From: UBA10329 sp964500205 | GTDB taxonomy: Bacteria > Bacteroidota > Bacteroidia > UBA10329 | Length of the DNA stretch: 64,000 bases | Assembly (NCBI GenBank): GCA_964500205.1 | Contig: CAZCNS010000005.1 | Location: 62,001-126,000 of the forward strand | Direction: 5' to 3' | Shown: piece after piece, positions 45,219-54,097 of the stretch | How positions within the stretch are numbered: position 1 is the stretch's first letter | Layout: every line of letters starts with the position of its first letter | Program-made: the position numbers and the translations under genes | Notes under the pieces: model-generated | Databases searched by the model: none | Seen by the model: the letters and a program-made list of their open reading frames with translations, nothing else | Told to the model about the DNA's origin: nothing

Positions 45219-46834
45219 TATTTCTTACTGAGAAGAAAAGGTCCGATGAAAAGCGCGTCCAGCCCGCTACCGTAGAAGGCGGACAACGCGTCTATCGGGC
45301 TGTAAATCATCGGTTCGCGGCTACGGTTGAAACTGGTGTTGACCACCATGCCCATTCCCATGGAATCGTGCATGGTATCGAGCACCTGACGGAATCCGCT
45401 GGTATCGTTCCCCGCCACGGTCTGAACACGGGCCGTGCGATCGACATGCGTGATGGCAGGATAGGCGTCAGCCACTACGTCCACATTCACGGTCATGTAA
45501 GGCAAAACATTCATTTTGGAGGAAAAGACCTTGGAAAAATCCTCTTCCCTCACCGAGGGGCAGAAAGGCCGGAAACCCTCACGGAACTTCACCTTGCGGT
45601 TGATGCGGTCTTTCATATCCGCTCCTTCCGGTGAGGCGATGATGCTGCGCGAACCGAGCGCACGCGGCCCGAACTCCGCCCTTCCTTCCATCCATCCTAC
45701 CACCTGGCCCCGCATCAGCAGCTCTGATGCGTGAAGGTGATGTTCAAGGACCTCATCGTACCGAAGGCCCAACATGCCAAGGGTGTCGGCCACCTCGCTC
45801 TCTGAATAGGAACGACCGAGCTTAGCGGTGGTCATCGGCTGCGGGGTGCGGTCGAACTCGGCCGAGGCAAGATAAGCTGCACCCAGCGAGATGCCCGCAT
45901 CGCCCGAGGCAGGTTGGATGAACAGCTCGTCAATGCAGTCCAAGGCGAGCAGCTTTCGGTTGGCCGCACAGTTAAGGGCCACGCCACCTGCCATGCAAAG
46001 CTTTCTCAGACCGGTCTCCTTTGCGAACTCGGAAACAACCTCCACAAGTGCGTCCTCCAGCAGCCGCTGTGCCGCTGCAGCCAAATTCATGTAGTGATCG
46101 CTCATGGCCGTGCCGGGAATCCTCGGACGCCCCAGTCTTTCTATCAATTTCTCATTGAAAACAGCCTGCTGCCGCGACCCCTGCGGCTGGCCGGGCGCGT
46201 ACTGCACCATGAAATCACCATTGACCCGGAAACGGTCCTTTCCTTTCTCAAGAAGAAAAGAAAGATCAACGGCTTTGGCATTGCCGTAAGGCGCGAGGCC
46301 CATCAATTTGTACTCGTCCGTGTCGCGGGTGAAGCCGCAGAACTGCGTGAGCATGGCGTATAAGATGCCGAGGCTGTTCTCACGGGGAATGCGCTCCACA
46401 AGGCTCATGCTACCTCCGCGCCCGATGCTGCGCTGGAGCGAGATGCCATCACCTGAGGCGTCCACGGTCAGCACCATGGCCTCATCGAACCCAGACGCGA
46501 AGTAGGCGCTTGCCGCGTGGCAGTTGTGGTGGTGGTAGCGCACAATGCGCGGACAGTGGCCGAAAGTGTGCGTGAAATAGCGTTGCAACACCTCATCATA
46601 CTGCTCGCCCCAAGTGCTTCCGTGCGTGGCGATGATGTCCACATCGTGGATGCTGATGCCGCCCAACGAGAGCACCTCCTGCACCGCAAGTTGAGGTAAC
46701 TGACCGGGCGAATGCTTCACTCGGCTCAGGCGCTCCTCCTCCACAGCGGCCAGCACCACGCCATCGCGCAGCAGCACTGCCGATACGTCCTGATAGCCAA
46801 GACGCACACCTCCGTTAATGCCGAGTATCACCAT
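45218..46834 (-). CDS. Carbamoyltransferase (NodU/CmcH family)
   Basis: 538 residues. The N-terminal Kae1-like ATP-binding half includes AAVEEERLSRVKHSPG, the histidine cluster YHHHNCHAASAYF and VLTVDASGDG; the C-terminal half has EGRAEFGPRALGSRSI and REGFRPFCPSVREED. It transfers a carbamoyl group to a sugar or small-molecule hydroxyl. With the N-acetyl sugar amidotransferase at 47597 on the same strand, it may decorate surface polysaccharide. Confidence 0.9.
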   Translation of the reverse strand: MVILGINGGVRLGYQDVSAVLLRDGVVLAAVEEERLSRVKHSPGQLPQLAVQEVLSLGGISIHDVDIIATHGSTWGEQYDEVLQRYFTHTFGHCPRIVRYHHHNCHAASAYFASGFDEAMVLTVDASGDGISLQRSIGRGGSMSLVERIPRENSLGILYAMLTQFCGFTRDTDEYKLMGLAPYGNAKAVDLSFLLEKGKDRFRVNGDFMVQYAPGQPQGSRQQAVFNEKLIERLGRPRIPGTAMSDHYMNLAAAAQRLLEDALVEVVSEFAKETGLRKLCMAGGVALNCAANRKLLALDCIDELFIQPASGDAGISLGAAYLASAEFDRTPQPMTTAKLGRSYSESEVADTLGMLGLRYDEVLEHHLHASELLMRGQVVGWMEGRAEFGPRALGSRSIIASPEGADMKDRINRKVKFREGFRPFCPSVREEDFSKVFSSKMNVLPYMTVNVDVVADAYPAITHVDRTARVQTVAGNDTSGFRQVLDTMHDSMGMGMVVNTSFNRSREPMIYSPIDALSAFYGSGLDALFIGPFLLSKK

Positions 46835-46839
46835 TTTTC

Positions 46840-46881
46840 AAGGGACGAAGGGCGAGGGACATGGGACGAGGGGGGGTAGGC
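46840..46881. repeat. Heptanucleotide tract upstream of carbamoyltransferase
   Basis: AAGGGAC, GAAGGGC, GAGGGAC, ATGGGAC, GAGGGGG, GGTAGGC: six steps of 7 nt, immediately upstream of the gene's start codon. Confidence 0.65.
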
Positions 46882-47021
46882 ATTTTTTTAACGAGTCGGA
46901 GAGAACGATCTTTATTCGCTTCATATTAAAGCAATGAGTTGGACACTGCTGTCCTTTCGCCAAGAACGGACAGCGCAGAAAGAAACTGAAAAAGAATGAG
47001 TTACCATCACAAACATTAGGC

Positions 47022-47279
47022 TCATTGGTTGTTGGCAACTTCTTTACTTTTCTCATCAAGTTGATGTTGAACTCGAATTTTGGCCAGATAAATCATCAGA
47101 GACATGAGTCCAAAATGAAAAACTGTACCTCCACATATCACATATACAATTTCACGTCCAAGACTCTGCTTAAAAACAAACTCACAGACAATAACTATAA
47201 AAGTGAATATGACCGAATATACCAAGGCCGGCCTAAGCAAATCGTATTTTCTGATTTGAACTTGATTTTCAGGTCCCAA
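47022..47279 (-). CDS. Possible AT-rich two-helix membrane protein
   Basis: 85 residues with two clear hydrophobic stretches (ALVYSVIFTFIVIVCEFVF and VYVICGGTVFHFGLMSLMIY). Start unclear: TTG at 47279, with an open frame upstream but no ATG. AT-rich compared with neighbours, so it may be foreign. No family recognised. 46882-47021 and 47280-47539 show no other feature. Confidence 0.4.
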   Translation of the reverse strand: MGPENQVQIRKYDLLRPALVYSVIFTFIVIVCEFVFKQSLGREIVYVICGGTVFHFGLMSLMIYLAKIRVQHQLDEKSKEVANNQ

Positions 47280-47539
47280 GCTGAATTCAATTTTTGGCGT
47301 AATGAATAGATGGTACGCTTAAGCTTGGGCTTGCCAAAGGTTCTCTCCAAGTCGATTGACTCTTAGTCCTGACCTTGATTGTATGATGATTTTGTAGCTC
47401 ATTTCAATGTTTGCCAACGGTATAGGTCATGTCGGTGTAAATGGCATCAGCTGCGAGGTAGCCTTTGTGTTCTTGTTGATTCCAGAAAAACACCATGGCG
47501 CACTATCAATGAGGCAATCACCTGTCTTCAAGAACCAAT

Positions 47540-47585
47540 CTCTGCGTTCTCTGCGAAAAAACTCCGCGAACTCTGCGTAAAATTT
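47540..47585. repeat. Dispersed GCAGAG-type repeat
   Basis: On the minus strand ACGCAGAGTTCGCGGAG is followed by a T-run, then CGCAGAGAACGCAGAGA. I recognise this short periodic sequence as a common intergenic repeat in Bacteroidota genomes. It lies just downstream of the amidotransferase gene. Confidence 0.5.
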
Positions 47586-47596
47586 TTCGTGAAACA

Positions 47597-48787
47597 TCAT
47601 TCCCCACAAAGGAAATACTTGTCATAGACGATTTCAGGCATGAAGCCCATTTTGGTGGCAAGTTTGATGAATGGTCGCAATTTGAGCATGGTGTCATAGC
47701 CCGTGTCGTAGTCGCGGAAGGTCTTGGGCGGCAGCGTCATCCACGCATCAAACTGCTCGCGAGAAACGGCAAGCCGCTTGAGGCAGAGGTCGATGATCCC
47801 CGGGTCTTCCATCACATACGGTTTCTTCACCGCCTCTATGGCCCATTCTCGGTCCATCTGCCCATCGCGTATCAATGCGCTGTAAGCGTTGAGTCTGAAG
47901 TCGATATTGAATTTCACGCGATGCACGTAGGTGATGAGCGCCCAGTACAGGTCATCGAAGTAGTGCGCCCCGGGATAGACCCAGTCGTACTCGCGGGCCA
48001 GTATCTCATCGGCCTCCTTGCGGATATATTGCTCGTAGTAGAGTGGTGAATGCGCCCTGATGCCCTTGACGATGCTGTAATAGAAAAGCTCCCGCCAGCC
48101 GAGGTGGTAGTTGGGGTCGTCCGCGTTCCATGGACGCAACTTCACGGAGCCGAACCTCCGCTGCACATCGTTCACGTAGTCGCCCACCATGTAGGCCCAG
48201 CTCATGGGTTTGATGCCCTCGGTGCGGAAAGACTGGCCGTAAAGGAGGTGCTTGATGCCCTCCTTGTGCGCCACCCCGTAGCACGAGGCCGCGATGCCGA
48301 CATCGGTGCCCTCGTTCAACTCAGGGACGGATGCCTTGAGAAACGAGATCTTCAGGTCCTTGGCCTCACGCCAGTCGCTGGTGATGGTGCGCAGCTCGAC
48401 CCCCAGTTTGCGGGTGACGTTGACCATGTTCTCACCACCCACGGGGTTGTCGAACCCATCGTTGAAATGCACGGCCAGCGGACGCAGCCCGTACTCCGTC
48501 ACCGTGCGGTGGAGCAGCCAACTGCTGTCGCGCCCCCCGCTGATGCCCACAACGCAATCGTACTTACGGCCCTTGCCGTCCTTCTTTATCTGTCGGATCA
48601 GCGCGTTGAGCTTCTTCTGCCCACGTGCGTCATTCGGATACCAGCGCGTCCACTTATCATGCAGGTGGCAGAAGTTGCAGATACCATCGCTGTCGAAGGT
48701 GATGCCCGGGCAGGTGCTGTCGCTGATGCAGCGTTTGCACCGCTGATAGGTGATGTTCCTTTCAACCCCGTTGACGATGACGGCCAT
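47597..48787 (-). CDS. N-acetyl sugar amidotransferase (WbpG/PseA-like)
   Basis: 396 residues. The N-terminus has a Cys cluster (CKRCISDSTCPG and DGICNFC) that should bind zinc, then the PP-loop ATP motif VVGISGGRDSSWLLH near residue 80. The GQSFRTEGI block is typical of the family. By family, it puts an amidino (acetamidino) group on an amino sugar in LPS or flagellar glycan. The ATG at 48787 is preferred to 48874. It is divergent from the acyl-CoA dehydrogenase gene. Confidence 0.88.
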   Translation of the reverse strand: MAVIVNGVERNITYQRCKRCISDSTCPGITFDSDGICNFCHLHDKWTRWYPNDARGQKKLNALIRQIKKDGKGRKYDCVVGISGGRDSSWLLHRTVTEYGLRPLAVHFNDGFDNPVGGENMVNVTRKLGVELRTITSDWREAKDLKISFLKASVPELNEGTDVGIAASCYGVAHKEGIKHLLYGQSFRTEGIKPMSWAYMVGDYVNDVQRRFGSVKLRPWNADDPNYHLGWRELFYYSIVKGIRAHSPLYYEQYIRKEADEILAREYDWVYPGAHYFDDLYWALITYVHRVKFNIDFRLNAYSALIRDGQMDREWAIEAVKKPYVMEDPGIIDLCLKRLAVSREQFDAWMTLPPKTFRDYDTGYDTMLKLRPFIKLATKMGFMPEIVYDKYFLCGE

Positions 48788-48892
48788 GGTGCAAAGATGC
48801 GCACCACGACAATGTACCCACCTCACATGTTGGCATAAGCGAACCTTCTTCCCCTGAAATCCTTTACTTCGCACACCTCAAAAACAAGGCAG

Positions 48893-50056
48893 ATGCAAGA
48901 GTTCATCGAACGTTCCATTTTCACAGAAGAACACGACATATTCCGCCAATCGGTGCGGGAGTACATCCAGAAAGAGATCGTGCCCAACAATGCTGCATGG
49001 GAGAAGGCCCATATGGTGACCCGCGAGAGCTGGGAGAAGTTGGGCGAGAATGGTTTTCTGTGCATTCAGGTACCAGAGGAGTATGGCGGAATGGGCATCA
49101 CCGATTTCCGCTATAACACCATATTCACTGAGGAACTGAGCCGTAGCGGCTGTGCAGGCCCAGCAGTGGGTTATCCACTGCACAACGATATCGTGCTTCC
49201 CTATCTCATCGATTTCGGCACAGAAGAAATCAAGCACAAATGGTGCCCCAAGATGGTGAGCGGTGAGGCCATCGCAGCCGTGGCGATGACCGAACCTGCT
49301 GCTGGAAGCGATCTTCAAGGCATGAAATGCACAGCCGAGGACATGGGCGACCATTACCTTGTGAACGGTTCCAAGACCTTCATCACCAACGGCTACTTAT
49401 GCGACATTGCTGTAGTGGCTGTGAAGACCAATCCTTCGCTCGGTGCCAAGGGCATCAGCCTGCTGCTGATGGAGGCGGACATGGAAGGCTTCACCAAAGG
49501 CGAGCCGTTCAACAAGGTGGGCCTGCATGCACAGGACACCTGCGAACTGTTCTTCGACAACGTGAAAGTGCCCAAAGGCAACCTTATCGGCAAGGAGGGC
49601 GAGGGCTTCAAGTACCTGATGCACGAGCTGGCGCAGGAGCGTCTGGTGGTCGGCATCGGAGCAGTAGGCGCGGCAGAGGGCATCTACTGGAAGACAGTGC
49701 AGTATTGCAACGAGCGCAACGCCTTCGGACGTAGCATCAGCCAATTTCAGAACACCCGTTTCAAACTGGCCGAGCTGGCAAGCAAGATCACTATGGCACG
49801 TTCTTTCCTCGACCAATGCACCGCATTGCACTGTGAAGGCAAACTTGATGCGGCCATGGCGAGCATGATCAAATACACCACCACCGAGCTGCAATGCGAG
49901 GTGGCCGATGAGTGCCTGCAACTGCATGGCGGCTACGGCTATATCTGGGAATATGATGTGGCCCGCGCATGGGCCGATGCCCGCGTGCAGCGCATCTATG
50001 CAGGCACCAACGAGATCATGAAGGAACTCATTGCGAGGAAATTCGTTGGCAAGTAA
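48893..50056 (+). CDS. Acyl-CoA dehydrogenase
   Basis: 387 residues, normal length. Motifs: AVAMTEPAAGSDLQGMKC (FAD contact), SKTFITNGYLCDIAV, RLVVGIGAVGAAEG, and the C-terminal LHGGYGYIWEYDVARAWADA with RIYAGTNEIM, which contains the region of the catalytic base. It oxidises an acyl-CoA to the enoyl-CoA, passing electrons to ETF. Chain length cannot be told. Followed by a heptanucleotide tract and the TerB-DnaJ gene. Confidence 0.93.
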   Translation: MQEFIERSIFTEEHDIFRQSVREYIQKEIVPNNAAWEKAHMVTRESWEKLGENGFLCIQVPEEYGGMGITDFRYNTIFTEELSRSGCAGPAVGYPLHNDIVLPYLIDFGTEEIKHKWCPKMVSGEAIAAVAMTEPAAGSDLQGMKCTAEDMGDHYLVNGSKTFITNGYLCDIAVVAVKTNPSLGAKGISLLLMEADMEGFTKGEPFNKVGLHAQDTCELFFDNVKVPKGNLIGKEGEGFKYLMHELAQERLVVGIGAVGAAEGIYWKTVQYCNERNAFGRSISQFQNTRFKLAELASKITMARSFLDQCTALHCEGKLDAAMASMIKYTTTELQCEVADECLQLHGGYGYIWEYDVARAWADARVQRIYAGTNEIMKELIARKFVGK

Positions 50057-50082
50057 TCATCAAAGCAAGCCCCTGTCAAACT

Positions 50083-50117
50083 CCCCTCGCCCCTTGTCCC
50101 CCGACCCTCGTCCCTCT
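50083..50117. repeat. Heptanucleotide tract
   Basis: CCCCTCG, CCCCTTG, TCCCCCG, ACCCTCG, TCCCTCT: five steps of 7 nt in the gap before the TerB-DnaJ start. Confidence 0.65.
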
Positions 50118-50121
50118 AAAC

Positions 50122-50883
50122 ATGGGTAAGTATGCCAAATGGCTGGGTGGCACGCTCGGATGGGCGTTCGGTGGGCCGATAGGCGGGGTGCTCGGCTTTG
50201 CGTTGGGCAGCATCTACGACAACGCCAGTGGCGACCTGATAGATTGGAAGGAGGAGCAAGGTTCGGTAAGGCCACAGACCCGCCAGCGGCCGCGTACCAC
50301 ACCGGCCGACTTTGAGGCTTCGCTGCTCGTGCTCACCGCAGCGGTGATGAAGGCCGATGACACAATCATGCGCTCCGAGCTGGACTTCGTCAAGCGCTTC
50401 CTTGTAGCGCAGTTCGGTGAGGAACGGGCCCGACAGCTGTTGCTCTCGCTGCGCGAAATGCTCAAGCAGCACATCGCGGTGGACGAGGTGGCAGCGCAGG
50501 TGGGCCGGTTCATGGACCTCTCATCCCGGCTGCAACTGCTGCACTACCTCTTCCAACTCGCCAAGGCGGATGGTGTGGTGCATGGCAAAGAGGTGGATAC
50601 CATCACCCGGATCGCCAAAGGGATGCGCATCAACACTGCGGACCTCAACTCCATCAAGGCCATGTTCGTGAGTGAGACGGCCGAGAGCGCCTACGCCATA
50701 TTAGAGGTGGAACGCACCGCCACTGATGATGAGGTGAAGAAGGCTTACAGAAGGATGGCGATGAGGTATCACCCCGACAAGGTGAGCCACCTCGGTGAAG
50801 AGCATCAGCACATGGCAAAGGAGAAATTCCAAAGACTCACCGAGGCATACGAGCAGGTGCGCAAGGAGCGGGGTATGAACTGA
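50122..50883 (+). CDS. TerB-like/DnaJ domain co-chaperone
   Basis: 253 residues. A Gly-rich hydrophobic N-terminus (LGWAFGGPIGGVLGFALGS) suggests membrane association, a TerB-like helical domain follows (about 60-180), and a C-terminal J-domain (about 190-253) carries the HPD motif (YHPDKVSHL). This is the DjlA-type arrangement with a short N-terminus. It should stimulate a DnaK partner at the membrane. The ATG at 50122 follows directly after the heptanucleotide tract. Confidence 0.88.
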   Translation: MGKYAKWLGGTLGWAFGGPIGGVLGFALGSIYDNASGDLIDWKEEQGSVRPQTRQRPRTTPADFEASLLVLTAAVMKADDTIMRSELDFVKRFLVAQFGEERARQLLLSLREMLKQHIAVDEVAAQVGRFMDLSSRLQLLHYLFQLAKADGVVHGKEVDTITRIAKGMRINTADLNSIKAMFVSETAESAYAILEVERTATDDEVKKAYRRMAMRYHPDKVSHLGEEHQHMAKEKFQRLTEAYEQVRKERGMN

Positions 50884-50920
50884 CGCCTCATTGCTCAAGA
50901 GCAACTATGGCGCACATTGC

Positions 50921-50928
50921 TACTTTCG
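50921..50928 (+). promoter_or_regulatory. -7 promoter element (TACTTTCG)
   Basis: TAnnTTCG, 20 nt upstream of the TonB receptor ATG. Confidence 0.45.
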
Positions 50929-50948
50929 CGGCCTGAACAAAAAGGATA

Positions 50949-53231
50949 ATGAGATTACTGCTATCCGCGCTCTTTGTACTGTATTGGCTGCCATCCACGG
51001 CACAGAACATTACTGGTAAGGTAACCGACAGAGCTACCGGAGAGACCCTGATCGGAGTGAATGTCACTGCTGGAGAAGGTATTGGCACTGTCACGGACGT
51101 CAATGGTGCCTACAGCCTGAAACTCTCCAAGGGCGATCATGAAGTGGCATTCAGCTTCATCGGGTATGAAAAGGTCTCGCGCAAGATCACACTTGAGGCT
51201 GGTCAGGAGCTGGACCTGAATGTGCGTCTGGGCATTGAGAGCCGCGCCATGGACGTGGTGGTGGTAAGCGGGAGCCGTTATGAGAAAAAAATAAGCCAGG
51301 AGATGGTGACGATAGATGTGGTGCAGAACTACATCATCGAGAACACGGCCGCACCGGACCTGAAGGCCGCTGTTTCCCGCGTGCCGGGGGTCACGATTCT
51401 TGACGGACAGGCATCCATACGCGGTGGCAGCGGCTACAGCTACGGTGTGGGCAGCCGTGTGCAGTTGGTGATAGATGACATCCCACTTCTTACAGGCGAC
51501 CTTCAGGACATCCAGTGGAGTGCCATCCCGATGGAGACCGTGGAGCAGCTCGAAGTGGTGAAAGGTGCTAGCAGCTCCATGTACGGATCGGGGGCAATCA
51601 ATGGGGTCATCAATGTGCAGACCGGATTCGCCAAAGACAAGCCCGAGACCAACTTCCGTATCTATCAAGGCGTATATTCCAACCCCAGGGTTGAAGAGGC
51701 GAGGTGGTGGCCGAGGTCATCTTCTCCGGTTATGATGGGCGCATTCTTCTCGCACCGTCAGAGATGGAAGAATTTCGACCTGGTGGTAGGCGGTCATGGA
51801 AGTTCTGAGAACACGTACCTGCAAGGAGGACATCGCCAGGCTTTTCGTCTCAATGTGAAGACACGCATAAAGAGCGAAAAGGTCAAAGGTCTCAGCTACG
51901 GCATCAATGCGAACGGTCAATACCAGCAATCAGGCCGCTTCGTGCTTTGGTCCAACAATCTGGAAGGTGCCTACAAACCCCTCAGTGGCACATCGAGTCA
52001 GGATAAGTACACCTTCGTGAACGTGGACCCGTGGGCGCAGTTCGCCCATGACAAGGCTGGTCTGCACACCCTGCGCACACGTTATTTCAGAGTGGAAAGG
52101 AGGAATGAAAAATTTGAAGACCCCTCCACATCGAACGTCTGGTTCATGGACTACCGTTTCCAGAAGGAGTTCAAGCACGGATTTATGCTGAACAGCGGTA
52201 TCCAGTACCAGCATATCTGGTCCATGAGTTCCCTCTATGAAGAGAGTGCGCTGACCAACAACCCAGCGATTTATGGTCAGGTTGAGAAGAATTTATGGAA
52301 AAGACTGAATCTGCTCTTCGGGGTGCGCAGCGAATGGAATGTTGTTCGCGGACTTGGAACTCAGGCCTCAGGGCCCATCTTCAGGGCTGGAGCCAACCTG
52401 CAAGTGGCCGAGAAGACCAATATCAGGGCCAATTTCGGTCAGTCATTCCGCTTTGCGAGCATCGGTGAGAAGTACATCAATACCAGCCTTGGCCCAATCA
52501 ACATTCTCCCCAACAATGACCTGCTTCCAGAACGGGGCTGGAGTGCAGAGCTGGGTTTCAAGCAAGGGTTCAGGATATCCAAATGGAACGCCCTTGCCGA
52601 TGTGGCCTTTTTCTGGATGGAAATGCACGACATGATCGAGTATCCTATTGGTCTCTATGACACAGACAATGGGGTTCAGCTCGGTTTTAAGCCACTTAAT
52701 GTGAGCCGTGCGCGTGTAGCAGGGGTGGAGTTGGGTCTTCAGGGAGATGGCAGTATCGGGCCCATCCCTGTCAGAGTGTATGTAGGCTACACCTTCAACT
52801 ACCCGGCCGACCTTCAGGACGACACCACACAGTTGAATTTCAACGTGTACATGCAGAATCTCTTCACCAGCATCAGCAACCCCGACTCACTGGAGTCGCA
52901 GAGCATCCTGAGATACCGAATCGCCAACGTTTTCAAGTCCGACATTGAATTTGACCTCAGCAGATTCACCATAGGTTTCAGCGCAGAGTACAATAGCTTC
53001 ATGGACCGTATCGATGCCGAGTTCGAATCGTTGCTGCCAGGCATATCCGACTACAGGGAACTGAACAACCGCGGTATCTGGAGGATCGATGCCCGTCTTT
53101 ATTATCGATTTGACAAGCGGCATTCGGTGGGATTCGTAGGTCGCAACCTAACCAACGAGTTCTTCTCGCTGCGACCGGGCATCATGGAAGCCCCTCGCAG
53201 CTTCACCATTCAGTATAAACTGAATATCTAA
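50949..53231 (+). CDS. TonB-dependent receptor
   Basis: 760 residues. Signal peptide (LLLSALFVLYWLPSTAQ), carboxypeptidase-regulatory domain (about 19-100, ITGKVTDRATGETLIGVNVT), plug (about 115-220, SIRGGSGYSYGVGSRVQLVI and EVVKGASSSMYGSGAINGV), then barrel. The plug is close to that of the receptor at 7445-9976, so both may take related ligands. It overlaps the convergent gene at 53228 by 4 bp. Confidence 0.9.
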   Translation: MRLLLSALFVLYWLPSTAQNITGKVTDRATGETLIGVNVTAGEGIGTVTDVNGAYSLKLSKGDHEVAFSFIGYEKVSRKITLEAGQELDLNVRLGIESRAMDVVVVSGSRYEKKISQEMVTIDVVQNYIIENTAAPDLKAAVSRVPGVTILDGQASIRGGSGYSYGVGSRVQLVIDDIPLLTGDLQDIQWSAIPMETVEQLEVVKGASSSMYGSGAINGVINVQTGFAKDKPETNFRIYQGVYSNPRVEEARWWPRSSSPVMMGAFFSHRQRWKNFDLVVGGHGSSENTYLQGGHRQAFRLNVKTRIKSEKVKGLSYGINANGQYQQSGRFVLWSNNLEGAYKPLSGTSSQDKYTFVNVDPWAQFAHDKAGLHTLRTRYFRVERRNEKFEDPSTSNVWFMDYRFQKEFKHGFMLNSGIQYQHIWSMSSLYEESALTNNPAIYGQVEKNLWKRLNLLFGVRSEWNVVRGLGTQASGPIFRAGANLQVAEKTNIRANFGQSFRFASIGEKYINTSLGPINILPNNDLLPERGWSAELGFKQGFRISKWNALADVAFFWMEMHDMIEYPIGLYDTDNGVQLGFKPLNVSRARVAGVELGLQGDGSIGPIPVRVYVGYTFNYPADLQDDTTQLNFNVYMQNLFTSISNPDSLESQSILRYRIANVFKSDIEFDLSRFTIGFSAEYNSFMDRIDAEFESLLPGISDYRELNNRGIWRIDARLYYRFDKRHSVGFVGRNLTNEFFSLRPGIMEAPRSFTIQYKLNI

Positions 53232-54097
53232 AACGCGATGCCCTGCTTGAGCACGGTGAGCGAGAAAAGCACCGTGAGCAGGAACACCAACGTAGGTACC
53301 AAAGGCCATTTCTCCCATAAGGCCTGCCGCTTGACCTGCATCGCACCAATGAGCATGGCACGCATCGTGGCGATCACCAGCATGATGCCTATCGTGACAA
53401 AACCGAGAAAATTCGGGAACAGATTGTCGGGGAACATGAGTGCGGTGACAAGCAATGCGCCTATGACGAACGGCAAGAACAGCTGACGGTAAAGGAAATT
53501 GAGCCTCGTGATCTCGGAGCCTATGAGCGGGGGCGACCACGCTGTCTGCAGAAAGGGCTTTGCCACCACGATGCCGGTTATCACCGTAAGCAGGAACCCG
53601 GCCAGTGCCAGCATCATGAACTCTGCATTGGAGTAGTACTTATAAGCTCCGAATACGGCAAGCTCCAAACCCATATCGCCCAGATCCCTGAACTGAAAAT
53701 ATCCTGAGAACAGCACCCCGATGAGCCGCTGCGCCACCATGGCGGATGAAATGACCAACGACCAGATGAGAAACAATCTGACGAAAGCACGGCCTTTGCG
53801 CTGTGTTGCATACAGTACATAGCACACAACCACGGTAACGACCATGAAGACCGTACCGATGAGAAAGGTTCGTTCTACCGCCTGTGGGTACCACATCTCG
53901 TTGCGCAGATAGCGCACCCGGTCCAGATGCAGAACGGCTCCAAGCCCGTAGCGGCCCGCCACCCATGCCGTCACCGCTCTGAAAGACAGAAAAAGCAGGA
54001 GATAAACCGAGGCGAACATGAAGGAGGAGCCTGCAACGCTGGCCCAGCCCAGTATCCGCTCTTCCCTTGGAACTGTCCCGGTCTCCTCAGCCGACAT
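53228..54097 (-). CDS. Unrecognised polytopic membrane protein
   Basis: 289 residues with about eight hydrophobic segments (e.g. MFASVYLLLFLSF, FMVVTVVVCYVLYA, FMMLALAGFLLTVITGIVV, FLGFVTIGIMLVIATM). No motif that names a family. The start overlaps the end of uvrD by 11 bp, so the two form an operon, yet I see no functional link. Confidence 0.75.
   Translation of the reverse strand: MSAEETGTVPREERILGWASVAGSSFMFASVYLLLFLSFRAVTAWVAGRYGLGAVLHLDRVRYLRNEMWYPQAVERTFLIGTVFMVVTVVVCYVLYATQRKGRAFVRLFLIWSLVISSAMVAQRLIGVLFSGYFQFRDLGDMGLELAVFGAYKYYSNAEFMMLALAGFLLTVITGIVVAKPFLQTAWSPPLIGSEITRLNFLYRQLFLPFVIGALLVTALMFPDNLFPNFLGFVTIGIMLVIATMRAMLIGAMQVKRQALWEKWPLVPTLVFLLTVLFSLTVLKQGIAF

Noticed and set aside
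47427..47609. 60-residue frame containing FYAEFAEFFRRERRDW
   Set aside because: Produced by the dispersed GCAGAG-type repeat, a known source of false genes.
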